Source: Fibrobacter sp.
Lineage (GTDB): Bacteria; Fibrobacterota; Fibrobacteria; Fibrobacterales; Fibrobacteraceae
Length of the DNA stretch: 64,000 nucleotides
Direction of reading: 5' to 3'
NCBI GenBank assembly: GCA_024399065.1
Contig: JAKSIB010000006.1
Span: forward strand, 62,001-126,000
Notes under the pieces: generated by a model
Databases searched by the model: none
What the model was told of the DNA's origin: nothing
Seen by the model: the letters and a program-made list of their open reading frames with translations, nothing else
In this document: positions 16,828 through 26,479 of the stretch, in pieces
How the letters are laid out: each line of letters begins with the position of its first letter
Position numbering within the stretch: the first letter of the stretch is position 1
Program-made: the position numbers and the translations under genes

Positions 16828-19158
16828 ATGAACTTTAAAAGAAAAAAGATTCCTGGATGCACGGCTCTGGTTTGCTCGGCCGTTTCCGTTTTGGCTGTAT
16901 CTGCTTTTGCCTATCTCCCCGGTGAATCCAATTTTACTTCATTGGAAGGTGCTCACGGTATTTGGGGCAACCCGGCTGGCCTTGCGGCTTTTGATTCCAA
17001 AGGAGCCTTGGTTTCCTACGACTACAATGATGGCATTTCAGATATTAGAATCGGTGGAAATCTGGAGCATTGGGCTGCAGGTTTTGATTACAAGGTAGGT
17101 GAGGGTAATCTCGACGAATCCCGCTGGAATTTGACGTATTCCAATGACCTTTTTAGCAGACGCTTGTTCTGGGGTGCCCGTTTTGGCGCTTTAAGAAGTG
17201 CAGACTTTGACGGCACTGAATGGAATGCTTCCCTGGGTCTTATCTATCGCCCCCTGAAGTTTTTGTCCTTGGGCTATTCTTGCGATAACTTGCTTTACAT
17301 GGGGCCCAAAGCTCCGAGCCGAGTCCAAAATGCAGGCTTGACTTTTAGGCTCGGAAATGCATTTAGCCTTAGTTACGATGTTGAAAACTTTGAAGATCAC
17401 CGTTTGCTTTTGGAACTTGAAGCTTACGGATTCCGAGGTGGATTGCAGATTCCTCTCTATGGAAAGGATGAATTTAGATTCACTTTGTCTACGAATCTTG
17501 GAGCCTACGGCAATGCCGCCCTGCATGTGTATGACGATTTGCTGCCCAAGGGTGGTGTACTTAGTTTCCATACTTCCAGAGATCCTAAGACCAACAGATC
17601 TGCGCAAATTATAAGAGTGCCTTTGGATATGCAGGTTTCTGATTCGGAAGTTCCGTTCTCTCCGTTTAAGAAATCTTCTACAAGCATTTGGAAAATCCGT
17701 AATCTGTTTGAACACATGTATCGAGATCCGTCTTGTGGTCTTGTTATTCTTGATTTCTCTGGTTATAAGGGAAACGTTGGAATCTCGAATGAAATCAATC
17801 GTTCTGTATTGAAAATGCGGGCTAGAGGGAGCAAGGTTGTTGCTTACCTGGATGATGTCCGTCCCTCTGTATTGATTGCCGCAGCAAACGCAGACCGCAT
17901 TGTGGTTGAACCTTCGGCCCACTTGAATTGGCGAGGCCTAGGCGGTAATAGACTTTACTACAAGGGCTTCTTTGACAAGATTGGTGTCAAGGTGGAATTC
18001 CTTCGCCATGGGAAGTTTAAGTCTGCTGTAGAACCTTACGTTGCCGATTCCATGTCTGTGGAATCCAGAGCCAATATGGATTCCTTGTATAAGGATATGT
18101 GGGATGTCCTTGAGGTTTTGGTCGCTGATGGAAAATCTGGTCAAGGAAAGGATCAGAATGAATTGGTCGCAAACCTTCGTTCCCTAGTTTCTAAGCCTGT
18201 TGTGACGGCGAAGACTGCCCAGAAGGTTGGTCTGGTTGATACGTTATTATACATAGACCAAATTCCGGCTTATGCACTTAAGACATTCTATGGCTTGGAT
18301 GCTCCCCACGCTCGTTATAGAACCTGGCGTCCTATGGATAAGAAAATTTTTGACGAAAGTTGGGCTCCCCGAACTTCTATTGCGGTACTGAATATTGATG
18401 GTACGATTGATGGTCAAATGGAACGTTCCGTCATGAATTCTATTCGTAACTTGTCCTCGACAGGAGCCAAGGCGCTTCTGGTTCGCGTATCTTCTCCGGG
18501 TGGAAATGCAATTGCTTCCGACAAGATTTGGGCAGCCCTTCGCAATGTTAGCGAGCAGGGAACTCCCGTCGTAGCAAGTATTGGATCGATGGGCGCCTCG
18601 GGCGGCTTCTATATTGCTTGCGGTGCAGACCATATTGTTTCTGAACCGATGTCGATTGTAGGCAGCATTGGCATTTACGGCGGCAAGATTGATGTTTCTG
18701 GTCTCCTGTCTAAATTGGGTGTTCGCGCAGAACCTGTAAAGTCTCATGACTACGCTGATGCGGAAACATTTGCAAGACCTTGGACCGACGAAGAAAAGGC
18801 GGCTCTGCAGGAATATATGGATGACTTCTATGAACGCTTTACAGGTGTGGTTTCCAAGGCTACCGGTGTTCCTCAAGCTACTGTTGATTCCTCCTATGGT
18901 GGCGGCCGCGTAATGGTTGGCTATAAAGCTTTCCAGGCTGGTTTGGTACACCAGCTTGGCGGAATTGATGATGCAATTTCCTCTGCAAAACGTCTTGCTG
19001 GAATTGACGAGGGAACTGAAGTAGAATTGGTGTTCCTGAATGCAGACAAATCCTATGTGATGCCGAATTCTAGTCCGAAGGCCTTGGTGGATTTCGTGAC
19101 GGAAATGGAAAAAACTCAGCTTTGGGCTGTGGAACCCAGCCTTTGGAGTGCTGAATAA
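16828..19158 (+). CDS. sppA: SppA-type S49 protease with N-terminal barrel-like domain
   Basis: A signal peptide (about residues 1-28, ending VSAFA) is followed by GIWGNPAGLAAF and some 230 residues of strand-rich sequence like outer-membrane PorV/FadL-type barrels. From about residue 270 two SppA halves follow. The first holds HGKFKSAVEPY with the catalytic Lys; the second holds GSMGASGGFYIACGA with the nucleophile Ser and then VGSIGIYGGK. Bacterial SppA cuts up signal peptides from the inner membrane. The barrel-like extension suggests outer-membrane placement instead. The start has GGAGAGGA upstream, and the stop overlaps the next gene's ATG by one base (TAATG). Confidence 0.85.
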   Translation: MNFKRKKIPGCTALVCSAVSVLAVSAFAYLPGESNFTSLEGAHGIWGNPAGLAAFDSKGALVSYDYNDGISDIRIGGNLEHWAAGFDYKVGEGNLDESRWNLTYSNDLFSRRLFWGARFGALRSADFDGTEWNASLGLIYRPLKFLSLGYSCDNLLYMGPKAPSRVQNAGLTFRLGNAFSLSYDVENFEDHRLLLELEAYGFRGGLQIPLYGKDEFRFTLSTNLGAYGNAALHVYDDLLPKGGVLSFHTSRDPKTNRSAQIIRVPLDMQVSDSEVPFSPFKKSSTSIWKIRNLFEHMYRDPSCGLVILDFSGYKGNVGISNEINRSVLKMRARGSKVVAYLDDVRPSVLIAAANADRIVVEPSAHLNWRGLGGNRLYYKGFFDKIGVKVEFLRHGKFKSAVEPYVADSMSVESRANMDSLYKDMWDVLEVLVADGKSGQGKDQNELVANLRSLVSKPVVTAKTAQKVGLVDTLLYIDQIPAYALKTFYGLDAPHARYRTWRPMDKKIFDESWAPRTSIAVLNIDGTIDGQMERSVMNSIRNLSSTGAKALLVRVSSPGGNAIASDKIWAALRNVSEQGTPVVASIGSMGASGGFYIACGADHIVSEPMSIVGSIGIYGGKIDVSGLLSKLGVRAEPVKSHDYADAETFARPWTDEEKAALQEYMDDFYERFTGVVSKATGVPQATVDSSYGGGRVMVGYKAFQAGLVHQLGGIDDAISSAKRLAGIDEGTEVELVFLNADKSYVMPNSSPKALVDFVTEMEKTQLWAVEPSLWSAE

Positions 19159-20285
19159 TGTTTTATATCGTGCTGACTGTTCTAGGTTGTCTTTCTATTT
19201 CCGCTTTTTGCTCGGTGACGGAAGCTTCCTTCTATAGTGTGACTCCTGCGACCATCGAATCTTTGCAGAAGCAGAAAAAGTTTACGGCCAAGTACATGGC
19301 CCATGTGAAGGAAAATATTGACCGTTACATCGCTTCTGTGCTTGTGGTGAACACTATCGCGAATACGGTGGGTGCTTCTCTCGCGACAGCTCTTGCGGTA
19401 AAGAACTTGCCGCCTGCGGGACAAGTAGCACTCCCAATTATTCTTACAATCTTGATCTTGCTGTTTGGCGAAATCACCCCGAAGACGCTTGGCGTCAAGC
19501 AGGCCAAGGTTGTGGCTCCCCTCGTTTCTGTGGCGTTCTACTATATAACTAAGGTGCTTTCTTGCACAGGATTGATTTGGCTTTGCCTTACCCTCACAAA
19601 GCATTGGACTCATGAAAGTGAAGAAAAGAAGGACGTGAGTATTGATGACATCAACAGCCTTGTAAGCCTCGGCCTTCGTGAAGATGTGATTGACCGACAA
19701 CAGTCTGTGGTCATCAAGAATATTCTGGCCTTAAAATCTGTTCCTGTGCGCAAGGTGATGACCCCGCGTCAGGTGGTGTTTACTCTCGGTGCCGACAAGA
19801 CCATTGGTGAAACCCTTGACGAACGCGGAAACTGGCCTTTCTCCCGTGTCCCGCTGTACGACAAGAATAAGGACAACTGGGTGGGTATCGTTCTCCGTCG
19901 TGATGCGTACAACAAGTTGGCTGAGGGCAAGCGTGATGTGAAGCTTCGTCAGATGATGCGCCCCCTGCTGCTGATTCCGGATTCCTTGACTTTGGACAAG
20001 TTGCTTCTCCGTTTCCTTAAGCAGCGTGGCCATATTGTCGGTGTTGTTGACGAATGGGGCGCTATTGCCGGCGTCGTCAGCTTGGAAGACGTTCTTGAAG
20101 AAATCCTTGGCCGTGAAATTGTGGACGAGTACGACGAGTCTGTGGACCTTCAGGAATCCGCCCGCCGCCGCTCCAAGGCACTCGCCTCCATGCGCGAGCA
20201 GAAGCGCCTCGTGAATTCCAAGGAAAGCGCTCTCTTGAGTAAAACCTCTATTATGCCTTCCGTTTCCCGCGAAAAAGAAAAGTAA
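19158..20285 (+). CDS. CNNM/CorC-type membrane protein with CBS domains
   Basis: Residues 1-150 form a DUF21/CNNM transmembrane domain (SISAFCSVTEASFYSVTP, then ASLATALAV and LFGEITPKTLG, the conserved GEIxPK motif). Residues about 190-315 hold a CBS pair (VRKVMTPRQVVFTLG and GHIVGVVDEWGAIAGVVSLEDVL). The family exports or senses Mg2+ and other divalent ions. The usual CorC_HlyC end domain is missing; instead a basic, Ser-rich tail of about 50 residues closes the protein. It is translationally coupled to the SppA-like gene and two bases ahead of the acyltransferase gene, so one transcript probably runs from 15943 to the terminator at 21515. Confidence 0.88.
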   Translation: MFYIVLTVLGCLSISAFCSVTEASFYSVTPATIESLQKQKKFTAKYMAHVKENIDRYIASVLVVNTIANTVGASLATALAVKNLPPAGQVALPIILTILILLFGEITPKTLGVKQAKVVAPLVSVAFYYITKVLSCTGLIWLCLTLTKHWTHESEEKKDVSIDDINSLVSLGLREDVIDRQQSVVIKNILALKSVPVRKVMTPRQVVFTLGADKTIGETLDERGNWPFSRVPLYDKNKDNWVGIVLRRDAYNKLAEGKRDVKLRQMMRPLLLIPDSLTLDKLLLRFLKQRGHIVGVVDEWGAIAGVVSLEDVLEEILGREIVDEYDESVDLQESARRRSKALASMREQKRLVNSKESALLSKTSIMPSVSREKEK

Positions 20286-20287
20286 TT

Positions 20288-21478
20288 ATGACGGAAACAA
20301 AATCCAATTTTTCCTATAAAAGTACCAAGGGCTATTTCCCGGCCATCGATGGCCTTCGCTTGTTGGCTTCCTTGAATATTGTCTTTTTGCACTTGGCCTC
20401 CTCCAGCGCATTTGGCTATGCGGCGAAATACACCTGGTTAAAACCTATTGTAAGCGGTCCCGCCTTTTCTGCTGGCCTATTCTTTGTGCTGGCGGGATTT
20501 TTGTTTGCTAGCAAGTTTAGCGATCCTGACCGCCGCATTCCCGTGGTGCCCTTCATGTTCAGTAGAATTGCAAAACTTTATCGTTTGCATTTCATCTGCA
20601 CAATGCTTATGTTTGTGGCCATGGTTTTCAAGTATTCCGGATTGACTGGGGTACCTGACAACTTGAGTGATATTGGAACGGGTTTTGTCAATGGGCTTCA
20701 GAATATGGCCCATCCCATTCGCACCCTTTTCTTGCACCTGACCCTTACCTGGTCTCTTGTTCCTGAATTGGGAATGAAATTGAATGAACCTTCCTGGGCT
20801 TTGACTGGGTTCTTTATTTGCTACGCATTTACTCCGGCTGCGGCAAAGTTCTTCTATAAAGTCAAGAACGTGAAAATCTTATGGCTTCTTTTTGCCCTCA
20901 CGTTTATCCCGGGAATTATCCAGGGATTGATTTTTGGCTGCACTACGCTTTACTCTCCCGATTACGGCATCCGTTTCAGATTCTTCCACATGTTCCCTGC
21001 CATGCACGTGTGTGAATACTTCTTCGGCATGATCATTTTCCGCTTGTATCAGGAACGTCAATTTGCTTTCCTTGAAAAGAACTACGTTGCCGGAATTTGC
21101 CAGGCGGTTTTACTGGTTGCGCTCTATATTACATGTTATGCTGGACAGAACTGGGTGCATCACCAGGCAGCCTATTTTATCGTGCGCCACTCCATTCCTA
21201 TTTTGATTAGCGGGCTCTTTATTATGAGTTTGATCCCGGCGAAGGGTTTCCTGGCAAGATTTTTCTGCGTGCCTATTGTACGTACCATTGGAAGGGCTTC
21301 CTTCTATCCGTACCTTTTGCACCTGCCGCTCATTACCATTGGTTGGGGTTTCACCAACATGAATTCCCCCCAGGCGACATTGGTTCTTATACTCTTCCTG
21401 TATACAGCAAGCCCCCTTTATTTGCATTTTAAAACGAAACGCAAAAAGGCTAAGATGGCTAAAATGGCGAACGGATAG
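20288..21478 (+). CDS. Acyltransferase-3 family membrane protein (OafA-like)
   Basis: The N-terminus YFPAIDGLRLLASLNIVFLHL is the signature of the acyltransferase-3 family, with the His in the first membrane helix needed for acyl transfer. It is followed by GPAFSAGLFFVLAGFLFASKF and about ten membrane segments over 396 residues; FYPYLLHLPLI near the end is also typical. These proteins O-acetylate surface sugars or lipids using cytoplasmic acetyl-CoA. A very basic tail (KTKRKKAKMAKMANG) is cytoplasmic. It is the last gene of the sppA transcript. A role in decorating the polysaccharide made by the neighbouring cluster is possible. Confidence 0.88.
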   Translation: MTETKSNFSYKSTKGYFPAIDGLRLLASLNIVFLHLASSSAFGYAAKYTWLKPIVSGPAFSAGLFFVLAGFLFASKFSDPDRRIPVVPFMFSRIAKLYRLHFICTMLMFVAMVFKYSGLTGVPDNLSDIGTGFVNGLQNMAHPIRTLFLHLTLTWSLVPELGMKLNEPSWALTGFFICYAFTPAAAKFFYKVKNVKILWLLFALTFIPGIIQGLIFGCTTLYSPDYGIRFRFFHMFPAMHVCEYFFGMIIFRLYQERQFAFLEKNYVAGICQAVLLVALYITCYAGQNWVHHQAAYFIVRHSIPILISGLFIMSLIPAKGFLARFFCVPIVRTIGRASFYPYLLHLPLITIGWGFTNMNSPQATLVLILFLYTASPLYLHFKTKRKKAKMAKMANG

Positions 21479-21514
21479 AGAACAAAAAATAGTTTGTAAA
21501 CACAGTGAAACATA

Positions 21515-21536
21515 AGGCGCGAAAGCGCCTTTTTTT
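21515..21536 (+). terminator. Terminator after the acyltransferase gene
   Basis: AGGCGC and GCGCCT pair around a GAAA tetraloop and are followed by a run of T. It ends the 15.9-21.5 kb transcript before the GH8 gene promoter region. Confidence 0.92.
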
Positions 21537-21680
21537 ATTTGAATTCGCCACTTTTTGTGAAAAATTTACGATACAAAAAAATATGCAACGGATTTATTAC
21601 ATAGCAAAGTATAGCGGATTTTGGGGTTTGGTTTTATATTTAGGTCGGTTTGAATTTTTTTCAAAAACTAAAGGGAATAT

Positions 21681-23891
21681 ATGAAGAATATTTTTAAAGT
21701 AATGCTTAGCGCAACTTTGCTCACTGCAGTTGCTGCTACTGCCGGAAAGTCCTCCTTTCCGCACAATTACAAGAGCCCCTATGGCTACACTGTTCCGTTT
21801 GCAACTACGGATGTAATTAAGGAACATTATAATATTTGGAAGGGTACTTGGTACGATGCCAACCAGGGCTGGATTCTTTCCCCTGAAGGTACTTGCTCTA
21901 CCGTTTCTGAAGCAATCGCTTACGGTATGTTGATTACCGTGTACATGGATGATGAAACCATGTTCAAGAAGCTGTACAATACTTGGAAGACCAATAACGC
22001 TTCTGCCGATGGTCTCGGTGGTATGCATTGGCGTATCGGTTGCAGCGGTGGTACCGGTTCTGCAACTGACTCCGATATCGATGCTGCTCTCGCTTTGGTC
22101 CAGGCTTCCGCTCAGTGGAGCAACACCCAGTATCTTTCTGACGCTAAGACCATGATCAACTGGATTGAAAATAACGATTTCAACGGTACCCAGTTGAAGC
22201 CGGGTAGCGCTTGGAACGACGCTTTCAACCCCAGCTATGCAGGTCTTGCTAACTTCAAGCTGTTTGAAAAGGTTACCGGTAAGTCCTCTTGGGCAACTCA
22301 TCGTTCTGATGTTGCCAAGGATTTGCTTGCTTGCCAGAACTCCAAGACTGGTCTCGTTGCTGACTGGTGCTCTTGGGGCTCCCATCAGCCCACCAAGACT
22401 TCCGCATCTGTGGCCCAGTCCGAAGATGCAGGTTTCTTTGATGACGCTGCACGTACTCCGTGGCGCACCGCTTGGGCTTACTACTGGTACGGTGACAGCG
22501 ATGCATTGAGCTTCAACAAGAAGATTTCTAGCTGGCTCATGCCGGCTACCATGACCGCTTCTGGTATCAATTCCGGTTACTATGTAAATGGTGAAGCAGA
22601 ATTGAGCGATAAGCGTCGCTTCGTTTCCTCCACCTTCTCTGGTGGCCTTGGTCTTGCAACGTCCTCTTTGGCTGATGATCAGACTGCCAAAAACTACATG
22701 GAAACCGTTTACAAGACTCTCGCTAGCCTCACTAGCTGTAAGAGCGCTGCAAACTGCGGTACTACCGATGGTGGCGAAAAGTACTATCCCTCTACTTTGA
22801 ACCTCCTGTACCTCTTGCTCATGACCGGTAACATGCCGAACCTCTATGATATGACTGGCTTCGAAAAGTTCACTCCGGATCCGAGCCTCATGCGTTCTTC
22901 TGACAGCGGTGTTGACGGTGTTCAGCAGACTCGTGGCGATACCACCGTTGGTGTTTCCGGTTTCTGGAACTGGGGTGCATATCATGATAAGTATGTCGAA
23001 TGCAAGACTAAGATGTCTCCGGACTCTGGTTCTTCTCCGTTGTTCGCACGTGATGGCGCAATCTATGCTGACGCTGTGATGGAAATCGGTCCGGAACCGA
23101 CTTGGACTGCTGAAGCTGCTGCTGCTGGTACTTTGAAGTATCCTTCTGCAGGTATCGCAATGTCCTTCAACAAGGCTGAAACTGGTGTGGATCTTTCTGC
23201 TCTCGGCATCAAGTACCTCCGCATTACTGCCAAGACTGAAGGCCCCATCCGCTTCGCAATCTTGAACGAAGCTACTGCTGAAGCTGGTGCAGAACCGGGC
23301 ATGTTCATTCCGAACACTGCAGACTATACTGCTATCACTTATGATCTGACTCCTTGCGACTATGGCTTCCTCGGCCGTGAAACTACCTGCAAGACTTCTA
23401 GCGATAGCTTGATTACCATCCTTAGCTGGGTCGACAAGAACGCTGCTCCGGAAGGTGTTGAAATCCTGAAGAAGGTCAAGGGCCTCAAGTTCGAAGTTAA
23501 GGATGCCAAGGGCGGTTACGGTGCGCTTTCCGTGAAGGCTATTGAATTCCTTGATGGTAGCAAGCAGGTTGTTGATCCTGCAAAGATTGTTGGCTTTGCT
23601 GTGACTGGCACCGGTTCTAACGGTAACGGTAACGGCAACGGTAATGGCAGTGGTACTGATGCTATCGCAGCTGCAAGTCAGCTCAGCATGGCTAAGATTA
23701 CCGCTTCCGGCATGAACATCACTGTGAGCGGCGCCCAGGCTGGTGCTGATATCGCTGTGTTCAACATGCAGGGTAAGGCAATTGCTTCTACCAAGGCATT
23801 CTTCGGCATGGATCAGACCATCACTGTTCCGAACAAGGGCGTCTACATGGTCCGCGTCGGTAACAAGATGAGCAAGATTGCTGTGAAGTAA
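21681..23891 (+). CDS. GH8 endoglucanase with C-terminal sorting domain
   Basis: Signal peptide residues 1-22. The GH8 catalytic domain (about 25-390) shows STVSEAIAYGMLI with the general-acid Glu77, the GH8 signature ATDSD at 128-132, and FFDDAARTPWRTAWAYYW. Residues about 400-640 are a strand-rich domain like CBM11/CIA30 carbohydrate-binding folds. A GN-repeat linker follows, then a ~70-residue end domain (ISVSG-type strands, IAVFNMQGKAIAST, GVYMVRVGNKMSKIAV) of the kind used for type IX-like sorting to the cell surface. It cuts internal beta-1,4 bonds of cellulose or beta-glucan. The ribosome site AAGGGAA precedes ATG 21681. Codon use is strongly biased, indicating high expression. Confidence 0.93.
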   Translation: MKNIFKVMLSATLLTAVAATAGKSSFPHNYKSPYGYTVPFATTDVIKEHYNIWKGTWYDANQGWILSPEGTCSTVSEAIAYGMLITVYMDDETMFKKLYNTWKTNNASADGLGGMHWRIGCSGGTGSATDSDIDAALALVQASAQWSNTQYLSDAKTMINWIENNDFNGTQLKPGSAWNDAFNPSYAGLANFKLFEKVTGKSSWATHRSDVAKDLLACQNSKTGLVADWCSWGSHQPTKTSASVAQSEDAGFFDDAARTPWRTAWAYYWYGDSDALSFNKKISSWLMPATMTASGINSGYYVNGEAELSDKRRFVSSTFSGGLGLATSSLADDQTAKNYMETVYKTLASLTSCKSAANCGTTDGGEKYYPSTLNLLYLLLMTGNMPNLYDMTGFEKFTPDPSLMRSSDSGVDGVQQTRGDTTVGVSGFWNWGAYHDKYVECKTKMSPDSGSSPLFARDGAIYADAVMEIGPEPTWTAEAAAAGTLKYPSAGIAMSFNKAETGVDLSALGIKYLRITAKTEGPIRFAILNEATAEAGAEPGMFIPNTADYTAITYDLTPCDYGFLGRETTCKTSSDSLITILSWVDKNAAPEGVEILKKVKGLKFEVKDAKGGYGALSVKAIEFLDGSKQVVDPAKIVGFAVTGTGSNGNGNGNGNGSGTDAIAAASQLSMAKITASGMNITVSGAQAGADIAVFNMQGKAIASTKAFFGMDQTITVPNKGVYMVRVGNKMSKIAVK

Positions 23892-23930
23892 TGTCATTGC
23901 GAGGCCGATGGCCGAAGCAAACGAAGCAGT
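23892..23930. repeat. Dispersed REP-like intergenic element
   Basis: The stretch GTCATTGCGAGGCCGATGGC, followed by CGAAGCAAACGAAGCAGTC, lies between the GH8 stop and its terminator. It has the form of the GTCATTGCGAG-type extragenic repeats scattered in many bacterial genomes, with an internal GGCCGATGGCC near-palindrome. Copy number in this genome cannot be seen from one window. Confidence 0.5.
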
Positions 23931-23953
23931 CTTAACCAGACTCTTGAAAATTG

Positions 23954-23987
23954 AAAAATCCCTTGGCTAAATGCCGGGGGATTTTTT
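23954..23987 (+). terminator. Terminator after the GH8 gene
   Basis: AAATCCCTTGGC pairs with GCCGGGGGATTT around a short TAAAT loop, followed by TTTT. It lies between the end of the GH8 gene and the convergent deacetylase gene. Confidence 0.85.
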
Positions 23988-24015
23988 AGTGTCACGCAGA
24001 GCGTTTAGGGCTACG

Positions 24016-24927
24016 CTAGAAAATGATTTTCAATTCTTGTTCCATGAATTCGATGGTGTAGCTTCCGTCTTCGTTTTGCAGCAATTCATTGCCGCCTTGA
24101 ATGACTTTACTGTTTCCATCAACATCAATATACACTTTTACAGGGACGCTCTTGGGCATTTTTGCATGAGGGCTTTTCCAATGAATGGTAAGGCCTTCCT
24201 CGTCCTCAGAGGTGGAGGCGTGCTTTAGTGCGAATGCTGCTCTATGATAGGCGCCTACGGTACCGAATGGAGCTATCCACATGTCCAAATCCTTGGCCTG
24301 TTGGATAATTGCCTTTAAGTCATCAGGGTCAATGGAGTAGTCGTTATTTTTATCCAAGTCCACACCGTGGTTCATATAGATGATCCATTCACCGGCGTTA
24401 TTTGTGTCTTGGGCGATTTGCTGAAATTCTTCAACGGTGTTCAGAGAACGTTGCCATGCTTTGGAATCCATAGAAAGCCAATTAGGTTCCTTGCTCCAGG
24501 TGATGCGACCATATCCTCGGCAATCACGATTGATGTAATGCTCCAAGCCAATAATCTTTCGTACATCTTCGTTGTTGTCGCAATAAGGTGTGCCGAAGAC
24601 ATTGAAGGGGAGGCCCGGCAATTTATCCTGGAGGAATTTCTTGTATGTCAAAATTTCGCGGCGGCGATCGGCTTCGCTTAGCTGGGTCAGCTTCGGATGG
24701 GTTTCCGTATGGTTTCCCATTTCATGGCCAGCCTTAGCCATTGCGAGGAACTTGTCATAGTTGTTGCGGAAGTAGTAGCTGTCTCCAGTTAGAAAACAGG
24801 TGACCTTGATACCCATTTCTTCTGCTAAGGGAGCCAAGGTGGTTACGTGACTTTCGGAGGCGTCGTCGAAAGTGAAGCTAGCTGCGGCTTTGTGACCGTT
24901 CCAAGGGATAGCGGTAATAACGCTCAT
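24016..24927 (-). CDS. Polysaccharide deacetylase (NodB-homology) family protein
   Basis: The 303-residue protein has the NodB motifs: ASFTFDDASESHV (motif 1, metal-binding Asp-Asp), GNHTETHPKLTQL (motif 2, the two His ligands in HTETH) and an end motif around GEWIIYMNHG. It removes acetyl or related groups from polysaccharides, for example xylan or chitin-like chains (CE4). No signal peptide is visible (MSVITAIPWNGHKAA), so it may be cytoplasmic or exported by another route. The last ~65 residues (PVKVYIDVDGNSKVIQGG) look like a small strand-rich domain. It is a single-gene unit between the GH8 and MFS genes. Confidence 0.83.
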   Translation of the reverse strand: MSVITAIPWNGHKAAASFTFDDASESHVTTLAPLAEEMGIKVTCFLTGDSYYFRNNYDKFLAMAKAGHEMGNHTETHPKLTQLSEADRRREILTYKKFLQDKLPGLPFNVFGTPYCDNNEDVRKIIGLEHYINRDCRGYGRITWSKEPNWLSMDSKAWQRSLNTVEEFQQIAQDTNNAGEWIIYMNHGVDLDKNNDYSIDPDDLKAIIQQAKDLDMWIAPFGTVGAYHRAAFALKHASTSEDEEGLTIHWKSPHAKMPKSVPVKVYIDVDGNSKVIQGGNELLQNEDGSYTIEFMEQELKIIF

Positions 24928-25028
24928 ATAATTACTCCAGAGTTTTACCCAACATATAAATAAAATAATGGGAAAAACGGAGTTTCATAGAAATCTCTGT
25001 TTACAAATAAGAACGGGGGGATTTTTGC

Positions 25029-25062
25029 AAAAAAACGCCCGGCGGAATTGCCGAGCGCTTTT
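25029..25062 (-). terminator. Terminator after the sugar transporter gene
   Basis: On the minus strand CGCTCGGC pairs with GCCGGGCG around AATTCC, followed by TTTTTTT. It lies between the MFS gene stop and the deacetylase gene. Confidence 0.9.
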
Positions 25063-25090
25063 GTTTACTATGAAGAAAAACTGTTGAGGC

Positions 25091-26479
25091 TTACATATCT
25101 TCCAGGGCCTTGCCCTTAGTTTCCGTAGTAAACTTGGCTACGAAGAAGAAGCTTATGGCTGCGAATGCGGTGTAGATCATGTAGGTCGGGCCAACGCCGA
25201 TACCGTTTTCGCCAACGAGAACCGGGAAGGACCAGCTGACCAAGAAGTTTGCACCCCACTGTGCAAGACCGCAAACGGAGATTGCCACAGCGCGAATACG
25301 GTTGTTGAACATTTCGCCAAGCATAACCCACATAACCGGGCCCCAAGTTGCGGCGAAGAAGGTTACATAGAGGTTTGCTGCGAAGAGAGCGATGATGCCT
25401 GCACCGTGGCTCAGCTGGCCGTTTTCTGCACCGAAGATGAAGCAGAGGCCCAAAGTGCCGAGAGTTACAGCCATACCTGCAGAACCGATAAGGAGAAGGG
25501 GCTTACGGCCGATCTTATCAATAAGGAGAACTGCTGCAATAGTCATGGTCAGGTTAATGCCGCTGGAAACCAAGCTAGTAAGGAATGCGTCGCTTTCACC
25601 GAAGCCAACGCTCTGCCAAAGCATGGTGCCGTAGTAGAAGATCACGTTAATACCAACAAGCTGCTGGAGAATTGCAATGCCGAGGCCAGCCCACACAATG
25701 GGAGCAACACGCTTCTTGCCGCCAACCATTTCCAGAAGGTCGGAAAGCTTTGCAGGCTTGCTGTTCTTAAAGGTTTCGTTGATGGAATTGATTTCAGCTT
25801 CAACGCCATCTTCGTTGATCATGGCGAGAACCTTCTTGGCTTCGTCAATCTTACCCTTGCTTACGAGGTAGCGGGGAGATTCGGGGAGCTGGGATGCGGC
25901 GATACCGTAGATGAGAGCAGGAATTGCTTCGACCCAGAACATCACTTTCCAAGCTTCGAAGCCCATGATGGGACGGCTAGCGGAACCGGCGATACGGACG
26001 ATGACGTAGTTGGAAAGCAATGCGACAAAAATACCGATCACGATGGCGAACTGCTGCATGGAACCCAGGCGGCCGCGGAGGTGTGCGGGAGCGGTTTCTG
26101 CAATGTAGATCGGGGCGATAATGGAAGCGACACCGATACCGATACCGCCGATGACGCGCCACATAATAAAGTCAGTAACGGTGAAGGGGAGACCGGAACC
26201 GATTGCACTGACGAAGAAAAGAACAGATGCTGCCAGCATGCAGCGAACGCGACCGAACTTATCTGCCAGGCGGCCAGCGAAGTAAGCACCAATAGCGGCG
26301 CCAATCAAAGCCAAGGAAACTGCAAGGCCCAACTGCATGTCGTTACAGCCAAAGTAGCCCTTAAGAGCCACGTTTGCACCGTTAATAACGGAGGAGTCGA
26401 AACCGAAGAGGAAACCGCCGATTGCAGCGGAAAGGGTAATCACAATGACGTGCCCGAGATTGTACTTAGCTGTAGACAT
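25091..26479 (-). CDS. Sugar porter family MFS transporter
   Basis: Twelve predicted membrane segments and the sugar-porter signatures GFLFGFDSSVINGANVAL, GRLADKFGRVRCM, RVIGGIGIGVASIIAPIYI, PESPRYLVSKGK and DKIGRKPLLLIG place it with XylE/GalP-type proton-sugar symporters. I start it at ATG 26479, which has AAAGGAA upstream; a longer reading from 26548 would add an unlikely 23 residues. At 462 residues it is full length. The substrate is probably a hexose or pentose released by polysaccharide breakdown. It is a single-gene unit with its own terminator. Confidence 0.92.
   Translation of the reverse strand: MSTAKYNLGHVIVITLSAAIGGFLFGFDSSVINGANVALKGYFGCNDMQLGLAVSLALIGAAIGAYFAGRLADKFGRVRCMLAASVLFFVSAIGSGLPFTVTDFIMWRVIGGIGIGVASIIAPIYIAETAPAHLRGRLGSMQQFAIVIGIFVALLSNYVIVRIAGSASRPIMGFEAWKVMFWVEAIPALIYGIAASQLPESPRYLVSKGKIDEAKKVLAMINEDGVEAEINSINETFKNSKPAKLSDLLEMVGGKKRVAPIVWAGLGIAILQQLVGINVIFYYGTMLWQSVGFGESDAFLTSLVSSGINLTMTIAAVLLIDKIGRKPLLLIGSAGMAVTLGTLGLCFIFGAENGQLSHGAGIIALFAANLYVTFFAATWGPVMWVMLGEMFNNRIRAVAISVCGLAQWGANFLVSWSFPVLVGENGIGVGPTYMIYTAFAAISFFFVAKFTTETKGKALEDM

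Noticed and set aside
21597-23897. A 766-codon open frame on the minus strand opposite the GH8 gene
   Set aside because: It mirrors the GH8 gene exactly, is Ser/Thr/Ile-rich without any domain, and arises because the strongly biased codons of the GH8 gene avoid stops in the opposite frame. The GH8 frame has a signal peptide, catalytic motifs and a ribosome site.
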